In this document: piece after piece, positions 45,994-57,059 of the stretch
Layout of the letters: the number at the start of each line of letters is the position of its first letter
Position numbering within the stretch: the first letter of the stretch is position 1
From: Gonium pectorale
Taxonomy: Eukaryota; Chlorophyta; Chlorophyceae; Chlamydomonadales; Volvocaceae
DNA length: 64,000 nucleotides
NCBI GenBank assembly: GCA_001584585.1
Contig: LSYV01000054.1
Coordinates: forward strand, 184,104-248,103
Reading direction: 5' to 3'
Program-made: the position numbers and the translations under genes
The notes under the pieces: generated by a model
Told to the model about the DNA's origin: nothing
What the model saw: the letters and a program-made list of their open reading frames with translations, nothing else
The model's database searches: none

Positions 45994-48900
45994 ATGCCCC
46001 CAAGATTAGCTCGCGCGCAAGCGAGCAGCAGAAACAACGTCAAAAGGAAAGAGGATGCTCGCAGCCGCTCGCTGGCGCGCTTGCAAGCGCTGGCGGCTAA
46101 AGTCCTTGCAGAGGTCGACAATCGCAGCTTCCGGCTCTCACAGGCCGACGTCGAGTCTGCGGTCAAGGACGTGTCGGCAGCTGATGAGAAAGGCGAAAGC
46201 GCCGACGGTCACCCGTGGCCTGGGCTGTGGCTTGCCAGCGGGCCGCAGCACTGGCCGGCGCTGCTGGCGCTATACGCGCTGGCGCTGCGCCGCTCCTGCG
46301 CGTCACTGGACACGGGGGTATCGGACGGCATGCGGGCAGCATACACGGAGCTGCGGAGGGCGTTGATTGGTTCGCTCATGAGCCTTAAAGCGCCTGACAC
46401 GACACAGCAAGGGCGAGCCATCTACGGGCAGCTTGTCCGCTTACGGCTGGCCGTTGTCCGCTCGCACGCGTTCCGGTGCTACGCCGCGCTGTTGTCGGGC
46501 GCCGCGGACCAGCTGACCCAGCGCAGGTCGGCACGGAACGCTCATGCACTACGCAGCGTGACCGATGACGCTTTCAACCTGATCTCCTCATTCCACGGCT
46601 ACCTTGGTGGCGAGCTTGACTCTGCGTTTACCGCGGAACTCCGGGCAAGCGGCCTGCTGGAGCAATGGGCCCGAGCGGTGGTGATGCTGGCCTCCTATGG
46701 CAACGGTATCCCGCTGGACCCAAACTATGCCGCGATGTATCTCATGAACTTGGGCATTGACAGCAGCTCCGCCGGCGACCTGCGCGGCCGGCCCTGCCTG
46801 TCCTACCTGCTCTCTTGCCACATGGTCCAGCTGTGTGCGGCACTGGACGGCGGGCCCACCTACGGGCTGCCCAAGGCCGGGGAGGGGCCGGGCGCAGCGC
46901 CCAAGCTGGTGACCGAGTCGGCGGAGATGGACAGCTACCTGGCGCAGTGCGGGCTGGAGATGTGGGAGAACACCATCCGCAGGGCACGGGAGGAGCGCGG
47001 CTTGATCGACGCCGCTGCAGCGCCGGCCATTGACGGCGCATGTCTCGCGGGTGGCGTAGGTCCCGAGAACGGGGTTGCCCTCGTTCCACCCCTCAACCGC
47101 CGAGCCGCTTTCAGGGTGGCCATGCGTCTCGTGGCGGCGGCCTTTGCGGCGGTGCCTCGGGCGCAGGGTGCAGGTGCCGCCGCCGGTGCCGCCGCTGGGG
47201 CTGGTGGCGGCGGTGCAGCCGCCGGAGCTGCGGCAGGCCCCCAGGCAGCCAAGGTCTCACCGAGCCAGGCGATGTCGTTGCTCCTGCGGGCTCTCGAGTG
47301 CGCGCGGGAGGCGTGCCGCGAGGAGGCCGCGTGCGCCGCTGGTGCTGCGCCGCCGGGTGCCCTCAGCCGCCTGGGGCGGCTTTGGGAGGTGCGGCTGGCG
47401 GCGGCGGAGCGGGCCCAGCTGGTCGAGAGTGACGAATCACTGCATGATCGCTTCACGCAGCGGTGGCAGCTGTGGGACTTCCAGGACCTCGTTGTGCGCC
47501 TGGAGCCGGCCCCAAGCGCCGGCACCGGTGAGCATGGTACATGGCGGGCTCGACGCAGAGGCAAGATGTTCGCATGCGTGCTGACACGAACCTCTGTCTC
47601 GACGTACACGATATCCTTAGGCCCCGCTACATGTCGGAAAGCCTGGGCCGCGATTCATGCCGCCTGGAGTCGTGACGGGCCCGCTGGGCCGTGCGGGTGC
47701 GGCAGGCACGCCATGCTCCCCGCGCCTCACGACCTTGCGTGTGCGTGTGCAGAGCGTCGAATATCCGCATATGCGCAACGTGGGCGACACCCCACACGGT
47801 TTGTGCGTTATGTGTGCGTGATGGTATGCTCAAAGCAGTCTATAAGCGGTGAAAGAGTTCTATAAGCGACAAAACAACCTAGCTGGAGGCCCTTAAGCCC
47901 GACCCAGCTTAGTGACCCTCGTAAGTACTTAACGCTGGGGTGCTGAGGGGCTGGTCTGGGTGAAGATAGCTGAGCTGAAACGATTTGAGTGTGCACGTGA
48001 ATTTACTATTGGAACACTGCTGGACGTATCCCTTCGTTGGCCGTAATATGACATAACACCTTGCTCACGGAAGACCACTGAACTCTTCGCCTCTGCGCCC
48101 TGGGCCTTGCAGCGCTCCCCGCGGCGCCCTCCCTGGACGTCGCGGCCGCTCTGGGCGCGGGCTACGTCGCCCGCATCGAGCGTATGATGCGCCGGTGCAG
48201 TCCCGAGGTCAGGACGTCGCTCATGCTGCTGGATGAGTTCGACCCTGTTGCGTGGGCCCAGGTCCTGGCTTTCGGGCCGCTGCGGGACATGCTGTCGCTC
48301 CTGGCCACTGCCGCCAAGAAGGTCCGCAAGAACGCAGCGGAGCCCTGCACGCGGTATCACACTGGCATTGAGAGCGTGGGGCTCCTGCTCTCACCAGTTC
48401 CACTGCAGTTGCTGCGGGGCTTAGCGGCGGGCGGGGCTGCGGCGGACCTGGGCCCGTTCGAAGTCGGCGAGCTTGACAGCTTCGCAGCGGGCCCGCCCCG
48501 CCTGCGTGCTGCGGTGTCCTATATCGCGCACCATCTCCTGCCGACGGCCTTCCGCGCCATGCCCCCCATCGTGCTGAATAGTTGTTTCCTTGACAGCAGC
48601 AGGTATGTGATCCCGTTGAGTACCCGGACGATCACAAAATAAGGGTAATGGGCCGCATGACCCTGGTCCATGAACCTGGTCTGCGAGGGCTGGGACAAAG
48701 AGGCGAGATCACCCTGCTGCTGCCCTTGGTAATGCGCCACGTTCCAAGCAATACGAACGGGTTGATATTGTGGTATGTGAAGCGTGTTCAAACCGACGCG
48801 CGGCTTGGTCCTGACACCGCGGCCTTTCCTACACCGCGCGTTCCCAAACAGGTACTTCGTCACCATCTCGCTGCTGCGCTGGCTGCCGGTGCTGGCTGCA

Positions 48901-49620
48901 GCCCGCACCACGCTGCCCTGGGCGTCCTCCCTGCTGTCCGGCCCCGAGTGGGGTCTGGCGGAGCTGCTGGGCTGCACGCTGGGCCAGGCGCTGCACGGGG
49001 CCATGAACGGCGGGAGCGCCATGCGTGGCCTGCTGCCCGCGCTTGTGGAGGCACTGCGGGCACTATGCCTCCTGGCACCAGAGCTGCTGGCGGAGGCGCT
49101 GCCGGGCGCGGTGGCGTTTGCCAGTCGGGTCCAAGCCGCCGCCCTTGCCTTTTTACGATGGATTTTGCGACGTGGGCGCCGATACCCGTATGCTGCTACC
49201 ACGTCTGGTGTGCTGCAGGCCGTGTTCGGCCCGGGCAGCGACTTGCCCCAGCCGGAGCTGCTAGCCGCCCTGGAGCGCCTGCGCACCGGGACTGCCACAG
49301 GCTGCGACCCCGCCGCTGCGCCCTCCGGCAGCACGTCGGCGTCCTCGTCGCCAGTGGTGGTGCCGGACCTGCCCGCCGACCCTGCGGAGTGGGTCGCTGC
49401 CGCAGCGCTGTTGCTATCGCCCGCGGACCTCCGCCTGCTGCTGCCCGGCTGCGCCAATCCGCGCTGTGCCAACCTGGCCGGGCCCTCGGAGCTCGCGTTG
49501 CAGCTGCCAGTCCGTGGCGGAGCCGGTGACGGGGCCGTGGCTGGTGACTGGGACGTCGAGCGGCGCTACTGCAGCCAGGGCTGCGCGGAGGAGCATTGTG
49601 CAGCGGTGCCGGGGCGGTGA
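45994..49620 (+). CDS. Tandem family copy 4: MYND-like protein, best-preserved member
   Basis: Exons 45994-47527, 48113-48602 and 48852-49620, all in phase, 930 residues. The N-terminus is basic (MPPRLARAQASSRNNVKRKEDARSRS is the flavour of its first residues), followed by helical Leu/Ala-rich sequence with LWLASGPQHWPALLALYALALRR near residue 75. The family block lies near residue 265, the Gly/Ala linker near 390-415, and the C-terminal finger near 874: CANPRC ... RYCSQGCAEEHC. Compared with a full MYND (CxxC ... CxxC ... CxxxC ... HxxxC), the middle pair is missing. The splice acceptor of exon 2 has moved: where copies 1 and 3 have CCTCAG, this copy has CCCTGG and must use TTGCAG eight bases later, keeping frame. 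TGTAA at 49703-49707 is the likely poly(A) signal. The cellular role is unknown. Confidence 0.8.
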
Positions 49621-49780
49621 GGGTCGGGACGCGGCATGGGCGGGCCAGGCCAGTGGTCACCCAAGATGAGCGTGAATGACACCGTGGTGGACTGAACAAA
49701 AGTGTAAGGCGCTCATCGAGCTGGGGGTGGGAGGGATGGGGGAGTGACCACGAGGCTCAAACAATGGGACAAGTACGGTC
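49621..49780 (+). other. 3' UTR and poly(A) signal of tandem copy 4
   Basis: TGTAA at 49703-49707 lies 83 nt after the stop. The sequence before it resembles the flank of pseudogene copy 1 (GTGATGGACCGAACGGAGGTGT-like stretch near 34690). Confidence 0.5.
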
Positions 49781-50279
49781 AGTTATGACAAGGGTTGGCC
49801 CCAAACTTATAACGGGAAGTCGTATAGTATACATATACGTAGAATTGTACGGTTTCTACGCTTTCTAGCTATACTAGAACGTATACGAGTTTTCGGATCT
49901 TCGCCGCCAGGGGTCAGATGAACCTGAAACTTTGCATACGGTGTGCCCGTGCCATATCTTGCACCTTTCTGAGGTTTGAGTTTTGGCACCATGTGACGGG
50001 TTGAGAGCACTCAGCACGCACGGGCATGAGCCGACTTGACACGTGTTTGACCGAATGACCCTCCCATTGGCCATGTTCCCCGGGTTATTCACCTCCTACG
50101 AGAATTGGCTGGCAACATGACGCCTTTGCGGGCTCATACGGGTGTAAAAACACGTTCCAGCACACTGCCGTACGGTATACGCCCTGAAAATTTCGTCTAC
50201 GTTATACGTTAGAACCTACATTATAAAGTTCTACATGATGTTTTTCATCTAAGCCTATGTGGCAACCCTAGTTATGACA
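49781..50279. mobile_element. 479-bp non-autonomous DNA transposon (MITE) with 10-bp TSD
   Basis: The identical decamer AGTTATGACA occurs at 49781-49790 and 50270-50279. The sequence between (49791-50269) begins AGGGTTGGCCCCA and ends with the complement of AGGGTTGCCACAT, giving short imperfect terminal inverted repeats. The interior is strikingly AT-rich for this genome and has no open frame. A 9-11-bp target duplication is typical of Mutator-like elements, so a MULE-derived MITE is the best guess. It contains an internal TGTAA (50143-50147). Confidence 0.78.
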
Positions 50280-52092
50280 AACGTCTGCGGCGGGGCCCCG
50301 GCGTGAATTTATCGCAGGTACCGGCTCCACGCTGATGGTGTTCGAGCACATATTATGTTGAGTTCCGTTGTCCGCAAGACGGGCCATTAGGCGGTGTCCG
50401 TGACGTACTCGTACCGGTGTGTGTTTGTCGGAACTCGCGGTGCGGGGCTGGTTGCCGGACTGTCATGTTTAGGACTTCCCATAATCTAGGCCAGCGCACG
50501 GCTTGAGGTAGCATTACTGTTGTACTAACCTGTTGTACTGACCTGGCTTGAGTTAGTGGTCCCGCTTCCGGGACCGCCAAGACTATGCAACATCCTCCTT
50601 CAACGTACCAACCCCGTTACTCGAGTTGGGACGCTGCTCATCGGCCGTCGCGTCCAACTTCCAGGCAGCTCGCAGGCAGCTGCTGGCTGTTGGGCGGGTT
50701 AGAGTGCGCACGAGGGATAAAAATCTGCAGAGAAAGAGGGAGCCCGCCTCTATGGTCATACACACCCGAGGGCGCGATGTTTCCATTAGGGCAGGCAGGT
50801 ACAATTCAAGGCATGTGACGTTCGCCCCGCCCCCCAAAGACCGGCTTCCCGACTTACCAGCTTTGTCGGACTTCAACTGGTGGACTATAAGGTTTCAAGG
50901 TTGAGCTGCGGTGGTGTTGTCATCACGGCCACCGGTCCGACGGCGCCCAGCAGCGGTTACCAGACCTTCGTGGTCCCAGCCCGCCCGGCCGGCCACGTAT
51001 AGACCTGGAGTGATGAAAGAGTAGAAAGAACGAAATGAGGTACCGTTGTTGCCGGCAGCGGTCGGGGGCATGTTGACATGGCGGCATGCAGCAGCAGACC
51101 AAAGCGCTCCCTTCCCAGTAGCTGAGTGCGTTTGAGACCGGTTGTGGCTGTCGGCGGAGCCGGCTGCTCGGTGGTGAGGCGGGGGCCCGGGAAGAGGGTA
51201 CGGCCGGGGGTCTACAGGCAACGGCAGGGGGGCAGGGGGGGCAAGGGTAAGCAGCAACGGGGCAAAGTGTCCGAAACTGCAGGCGGCGGTCTGTAGGGGA
51301 AGGCTGCCTTCCCCGTTTCTGGTTATCTTTTTCATTAGGGCAGATTCCCACCGCCTGCAGGGGCACAAGCACAACAAGAAGCACACAGGCAGGGCGTGCA
51401 GCCAGGACGTGAGGGACGGGATGGGGCGCGGCGCCAATGCTCCGCAGCAGCCTCGTTGCGTAGCTGCTACCAAAACCGGCTGCTCATATGTGTCCAGCGG
51501 GGCACTGGTGCATGCAAAGGTGGTATCCAGAAGGCGCGGAAGGGGGGGGGGGTGCTAAAACCGAGCCCCATACCGCCATACGTCGTGCCATACGTAGCAT
51601 GATGGCATCAGTCAGGGCTATGACTTGACTGCAATGTGAAGGCCATTGTGAATTTGACTGCAGTTCGCTTGCTCAAGTGTATGCAACGCGTATTCCTACC
51701 TCGAAGCTGGGGCCAGCATAGCGGGGTCGAGGAATGGCAGTATGACATGAAGGCGGGCGGGCGGGCGGGCGCCCTGCCATAGATTGCCAATGCTGAAGAA
51801 TGAGCGTTGCAGTGAATACTGCCCTTCATATGCTGTGACATCGGCCATCAGCCGTAGCGAGTACGGTGGAAAGGTTTCTACGAACCTCGTTTTCCTGACA
51901 CGCAGCCAGTATAAAAGCATGCATACGTGGACAAGTGCTGGTTGAACAGGGATATAGTTGGGACAGCATCGCTTTTGTCGGCGGGGCCTCGACTCGTGGT
52001 AACAGTAACTCCGGCTTCATTGTTGCGCTCTTAATTACAACAAGCTGCGTTCAGTAGTATTGTGTCAAAATCAGCTCTCCTGCAAATGCGAC
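50280..52092. other. Intergenic region between tandem copy 4 and the kinase-like gene
   Basis: No gene is well supported. A hairpin at 50558-50575 pairs with that of copy 1. A G10 run lies at 51542-51554. A - strand frame at 51696-51920 has fairly gene-like composition (it contains VTAYEGQYSLQRSFFSIGN) but no match or splice context that I recognise. The kinase promoter must lie at its right end. Confidence 0.4.
50558..50575. repeat. Hairpin downstream of copy 4, covarying with copy 1
   Basis: GGTCCCGCTTCCGGGACC, a 7-bp stem with a CTTC loop, matches the hairpin at 34967-34984 except for a compensatory pair change. Confidence 0.6.
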
Positions 52093-54724
52093 ATGATTCC
52101 GCCACCCGGAACAAAGCCCCGTGACTCCCTTCATGGCTTCAGGCTTACCGAGTTGTTATTGGTGAGCGCACCCTTTCCTTTCGTTGTACGAATGCGCATC
52201 TGGGCTGTATCCAACACTGCAATAGTGTGATGCCGGGGAAAACCTGTCAGCCGTGCCAGCAATATGGCAAGGTGTTCCTGTTTGTGGCAATGATGACCTA
52301 TTGTGCCCTAATCATTTGGCCCCTCAGACGCCTTGTTGGCCATGGCCATCCATACCTGCCCTCACCAGTACCTGCCTGTCAGCTTAGAGGAGGGCCTTGC
52401 CCATATACTGCAGCGGCTCGCTAGACAAGACGATGAGATTGCAAGTTGGCAGCAGGCAACTGAGGCATTCCACGAGGGCTACAGCCGCGCAGGTGTTCTG
52501 ATACGCGACATCGTATCGCTGTCCGGCGCTACATTGCCCGCGTCGCCACCTTGTCCCAATGCGCCCTGCTCCTCCCCCTCTTCGTCCTCTTCTGCCTCCT
52601 CCCCGTCCTCCACCTCCTCGGCCCCTCCCTCTTCCGCTCCGCCCATTAAGAACTACACGCCAGCCTACCCCACTGCTGTGGGAGCGCTGCGCCGCTGCAG
52701 CTCCATGTTCGAGCGCGAACGCGTCTACGGCACTCTTGTGTGGCAGGTGGGGGCGCGAGAGAAGGAGCTCCAGGCCCTCATAAGCATCGCGTTCAGCCTG
52801 GAGCAGCAGGTCGCCGTGATCGCCGCGCTGTCCCCAAATGCGAAGGCCGCCGCACCAACGACTGCCGTACCAACAGCCAACGGCTTCTCTCAGCAGCAGC
52901 AGCACCACCACCACCACCACCAGCACGGAAAGGCTCGCTCTGCACACCCGTCCAGGAGTGCAGTCGTCCCTGTCACCGGCAGCCACCCTGCTAAACGCAG
53001 CGACCACACGAGCCCGACCTCACCGCAACCGCCCCACAGCAGCGCCACCCACGCGGCGCGTCTCAAGCAGCTCGTATACGATTTCGCCGTCAGCGGCAGT
53101 TGTGTCGGTGGCGGCGATGGTGCCGGTGGCGCCGGCGGCGCCGACGGCGCGCTGTTCGACCTGCCCACACTCAACCCGCTGCAGCCGCAGTCCGGCCGGG
53201 CCACCCTCATGCACCACTATCTCGGGCACAACCCCAAGCCGCCAGGTCCCGGCATGCCCTCTGTCTGGCACGTGGAGTGTGGGGGCGTGAACGGGTCAGG
53301 CGAGCACCAAGCCGGGTCCCGACGGCGGGCGTACGTCGTCAAGGTCCACCCATGTCACAGCATCCGGGCGCAGGCGGCGTGGGAGCAGGCCTCCTGGCGG
53401 CCGCAGAGCACCGGCAGCGGAGTCGTCGCGGACCTGACCCCCGTGGGGGTGGCGCTGCGCGAGGGCGCCAACGCCGCGCACATCAACGACCAGTGCGCCT
53501 CCGCCACCTCCACCCTTGCCTTGTCCACTGCCGTGAGCTTCCCTGTCGCTGCCGCTGGCTCCGGCCCCGCCGCTGCTGCGTCAGCAGGCTGGTCCTCGCG
53601 CTTGGCACCGCCGCCGCCGCCGTCATCATCGTCATCGCCGGCGTGGGCGCGCGAGCCGGTGCTGCCGCCGGAGGCCGTCTTCGTCCGGCCCTGCTCCTTG
53701 GTCGGGACACAGCTGGACGCCGGGCACGACGAGGAGGTCGTGCTGGTGTACCGCCACTGCGAGGGAGGCGACGCATACGGCTGGGCCGCCAGGGTGGCCG
53801 CGGACGCGGCGCGCGCCGCGGCGGCCGGGGCCCTGAGCCTGAACCAGGCCGCGGGGCAGGTGGCCGTCGGGATCCTGCGGATGGCGTTCGACCTGCTGGA
53901 GGCGGTGGCGGCGCTGCACGCCGCCGGCTGGGTGCACGGAGGTGCGTAGGTGCGGGCGGGCGGGCAGGCGAACAGTATGGTGTTTGCGCCGCCACTCCCG
54001 TTCAGGCCCCTCGCTCCGCGTAGGAAACTAGCCGTGCGAGGGGCGCAGAGCCAGCGTACACGTCTCGCCACGTACGCCCTCCGCAGCCCCACTGATCATG
54101 TACTAACGCCTTGGACCCCGCGCTTGTTAACGGCATCTCGCCTGCCTTGCAGACATCAAGCCGGAGAACGCGGTGGTGGATCTGGAGCGCGGCCGCGGCC
54201 TGGTGCTGATCGACACGGCTGGCGCCGCGCAGCTCGCGCCCGCGTCGGGCGGCTGGGCGCGCGGCGCCGGCATCTTCACGCGCGACTATGCCGCACCCGA
54301 GCAGCTGAGCGGTAGTGACCCCTGGCGCGGCCAGCCGAGCGACGTGTACTCGGTCGGCATATTTGTGCGGGCCGTGGTGGATGAAGCGGCCGAGAGCTTT
54401 GCTCAGGAGGTGCTGGCGAGCTGGCGCCAGGCGCAGCAGCCGTGGTCACAAGCAAGTGCGCCGCGGGAGGCCGGCAGCGGTGGTGGCGGCGGTGCCAGCC
54501 GGCTGCCGGTGCCCGGTGCAGCGGCGGCAGCGGCTGTGCCCTCCTGGGCTGCGGACGCGGTTGCGCAGCAGGCCAGGGCGGCGGTCCTGGGCGCGGCGGC
54601 CCGTGTGGGCCTGGAGGCCGTGTTCCAGCGGTGCACCGCGTGGAACCCGTGCGAGCGCCCCGGCATTGGACAGGTGCTGGAGGGGCTCCGACTGGTCGTG
54701 GACGCCATAGAGCGAGCCCGGTAG
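52093..54724 (+). CDS. Protein kinase-like protein with low-complexity N-terminal region
   Basis: Model: 52093-52161, 52369-53941, 54153-54724, in phase, 737 residues. The short first exon (MIPPPGTKPRDSLHGFRLTELLL) joins smoothly to YLPVSLEEGLAHIL; the alternative is a start at ATG 52342 without that exon. The N-terminal half has Pro/Ser runs and a Gln/His tract (QQQQHHHHHHQH near 52890). The kinase domain covers residues ~340-737: a VAIK-like lysine in AYVVKV, hinge-like VLVYRHCEGG, catalytic loop HGDIKPEN across the last splice junction, APE motif in DYAAPEQL, SDVYSVGIF (subdomain IX) and CERPGIGQVLEGL (XI Arg). The DFG position reads IDTAGAA, so Phe-Gly are replaced by Thr-Ala although the Mg-binding Asp stays. 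It may be weakly active or a pseudokinase. Substrate unknown. TGTAA at 54957-54961. Confidence 0.78.
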
Positions 54725-54956
54725 TCGAGGTCGTGAGTGAAGACTGTGAAGTAGCCCCGGACGACTGTTGGGATTGCGAGTTGGTATTGCTAGGTGTGTT
54801 GAAATGGAATAACGCATACGTGTGTGTGTGCGTGGACAATTATGCTGATAGGCTGTGCAAGCAGGCTGTGCAAGGGTGTGAAGCGCCGTGTGCGCGCGTA
54901 CGGCCCGGACCGCGCGCCAGCGCCAGTGACCCCCCCCCTTCCTCTGTGGTGCGGTA

Positions 54957-54961
54957 TGTAA
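54957..54961 (+). terminator. TGTAA poly(A) signal of the kinase-like gene
   Basis: It lies 233 nt after the stop codon, a normal distance for this lineage. Confidence 0.55.
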
Positions 54962-55448
54962 GTACGGTAGTCATAGGGTTGGGGCAGTAAGTGTGGCAGA
55001 CTCTCCAGCTTCATCGGTGTCTGGCCAAGCTGCGCACCAGATACCCGCAAGGGGGACAGGCGGTTTGACTGATTTCGGATTCGGATCTGTACGGACGAGC
55101 ACCTTGTAGACACGAATGCTACCGTTTTGGACACGTAGAGGGGGCAGGCAGAGGACAGGCAGCACAACAGGCAGTACTGAGGATAAGCGGCGGATCCGAA
55201 AGGACGTCGGCAGTCACACAGTCCCTGACTGGGCACTGTGGCGTGCATTCGGGCGTTAGTCAACACGCACGGCTGTGACATACACGACAAAGGCCGTGAC
55301 AAACCCACCTAAAGTCTCTTCTCGTAGCCCGCTCTCCTTACTTATGCAATGTGCTGTACGAACTCGTACGGAGGCGTTTCGCCAGCTGGCAGTGGAGGCT
55401 TTCTATGTACGTTTCTGCTCATAGCTTTTATTCCTTTATTCACTGATA

Positions 55449-55577
55449 GCCGATGAGAGTGGATGGTTTGTCCTTCGTTGCAAATTGGCTGGTGGACAGG
55501 ATTGCGGGCGTGGAGAAGGGCTCGCGTACGAGCTCCTGGATGCCGTGCAGGTGTATCTGGCCCATGGTCCCTCCCCA
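55449..55577 (-). CDS. Possible short terminal exon or gene remnant
   Basis: A - strand frame with GC-biased, algal-looking codons reads MGQIHLHGIQELVREPFST at its start and ends GYQ then TGA, 42 residues. The frame is open further upstream of the ATG, so it may be the last exon of a lost or unrecognised gene. No family is recognised and no clear acceptor was found; chance is possible. Confidence 0.2.
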
Positions 55578-57059
55578 GTGCCGACTCCGCTCACGTGCGC
55601 CTGCGCCCGCGCCCCGCTCGCCGAAACTGTCTCAGCGTGGCCCGCATGCGCCGGGGAGTTGGGCACTCCGGGCGTGAACGCCCCGGGCGGACCCGGGCGA
55701 CCCGTTTCCCGTTCCGTATTGCCCCGGGCGGAGCGCACCCAACCCATTCACTGCTTTCGTTGATTCGTGGAACGTCTGTTTGCCTGTATGGTGCAACTGG
55801 ATTGGTTGGCGCGTGTAGTTGTTCAGCTGTACACAGGCGGGCTCCCTCTTTCTGTGCAGGTTTCTTTCTTTTTTACACTGCGGCGGCTGAATGGATGGGC
55901 GTATCGCTATTTTTTGGCCGCTGCGTGTGTGGAGGGTTTCTTTGTGTGCTGTGTGCAGGGCAGGTGCTCGTCGACTCGGCTCAAACCAGCCACAGTTGAA
56001 CCCTGACATGCACCCGACAACGTCCCGAATTGGGATGGTGCTTGTGTCTGGGTTAAGCAGACTGCCTGTGACTTGTTCCTGTGCCATGAGGTTTGCCAGC
56101 CCACCGAGAGTCCGAGGCTGCTTAATAAGGAAGTACGCGGGGGATGCTCAGGGCAATGTACGGTACTCACGTGTGCGCATTCGTTCCCCGGCGGAGAGGG
56201 GTTGCAGGCCACACGGGCTGCTTGGCTCCCGACCCGCCATAGCAGAGAGGGTGAAACACCTCTACGAGTCCTGGTTAGCCGTAAGGCCCAGAACCCGAAA
56301 AGAAAAGCGCAACTTAGCACATGGCGCTTTTGTGGGAAGGCAATGTAACGATGTCTGTAACGATGTCTGTCTGTTTGTCTGACAGTGCTTCCGCCCTCTA
56401 CCGCTGTGTATCCCTCGTCTTGTGAAGCAGTCCCGTGAGCATGCACGACCGCCCAGTTTTACACCATCTTAGTTATGGCACGTGAATTAGGACTGTTGGG
56501 GCAGCAGAGCAGGTATGCAGTCTGAGTCAGTTGCATCAGGGAGGTGCGGCCGTGGGCGGGCTGGTTAGCCTGGTTTGGTTGCATCAACGAGCCGTGGGTT
56601 GGCCTGTCGGTCTGTTCAAGATTGCTTGCATACTCCGCGTAGAGGGCTCACGTAGCCGGGTGAACCAGCAATCGACATGCGACCTGGGGCTGAAATGCAT
56701 GCACTGCGGGGTTGTCCAGGTAGCTTATCCTCGTAAGCTTATCCTCGAGACTTTGATGCAGTCACCTGTTTTGCTGTTCCCTGTATTCTGCACCTGGGAC
56801 CAGCACCCGCCCAACCGTCAGTGGACGAGCAAACGCACGCCCGCAGGGGATTCCCCGCCATTACGCTAGGTGAAATTGGCATTCGTCCCCGTTGATGATG
56901 ACAACTCTAGTCTGCTTTGTTCACTGATTATTGTTCGGCACCCCACGCCAGGCGGGCTTGGGCCTCACGTGGGTTGATTCCTATAGATGGCTCGCTCCGT
57001 TACATGGCCACGCCTCAAGGCGTGATTGAACACGACGGGACGTGAACCTGGCGACTAGA

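Larger units (their letters stand above)
54725..57059. other. Intergenic region between the kinase-like and monooxygenase genes
   Basis: The kinase 3' UTR ends near TGTAA at 54957-54961. It contains a fragment of the interspersed repeat at 54796-54820, followed by a TG run. A - strand frame at about 55449-55577 is a possible terminal-exon remnant (separate entry). No other gene is supported; the monooxygenase promoter is expected in the last few hundred bases. Confidence 0.4.

Noticed and set aside
49791..50269. Organelle DNA insertion as the explanation of the AT-rich segment
   Set aside because: The exact 10-bp flanking duplication and inverted termini fit a transposon better, and no organelle gene sequence is visible.
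52890..52925. Gln/His tract in the kinase-like gene as a metal-binding or CRISPR-like repeat
   Set aside because: Simple CAG/CAC codon runs in frame within the coding exon, common in algal proteins.
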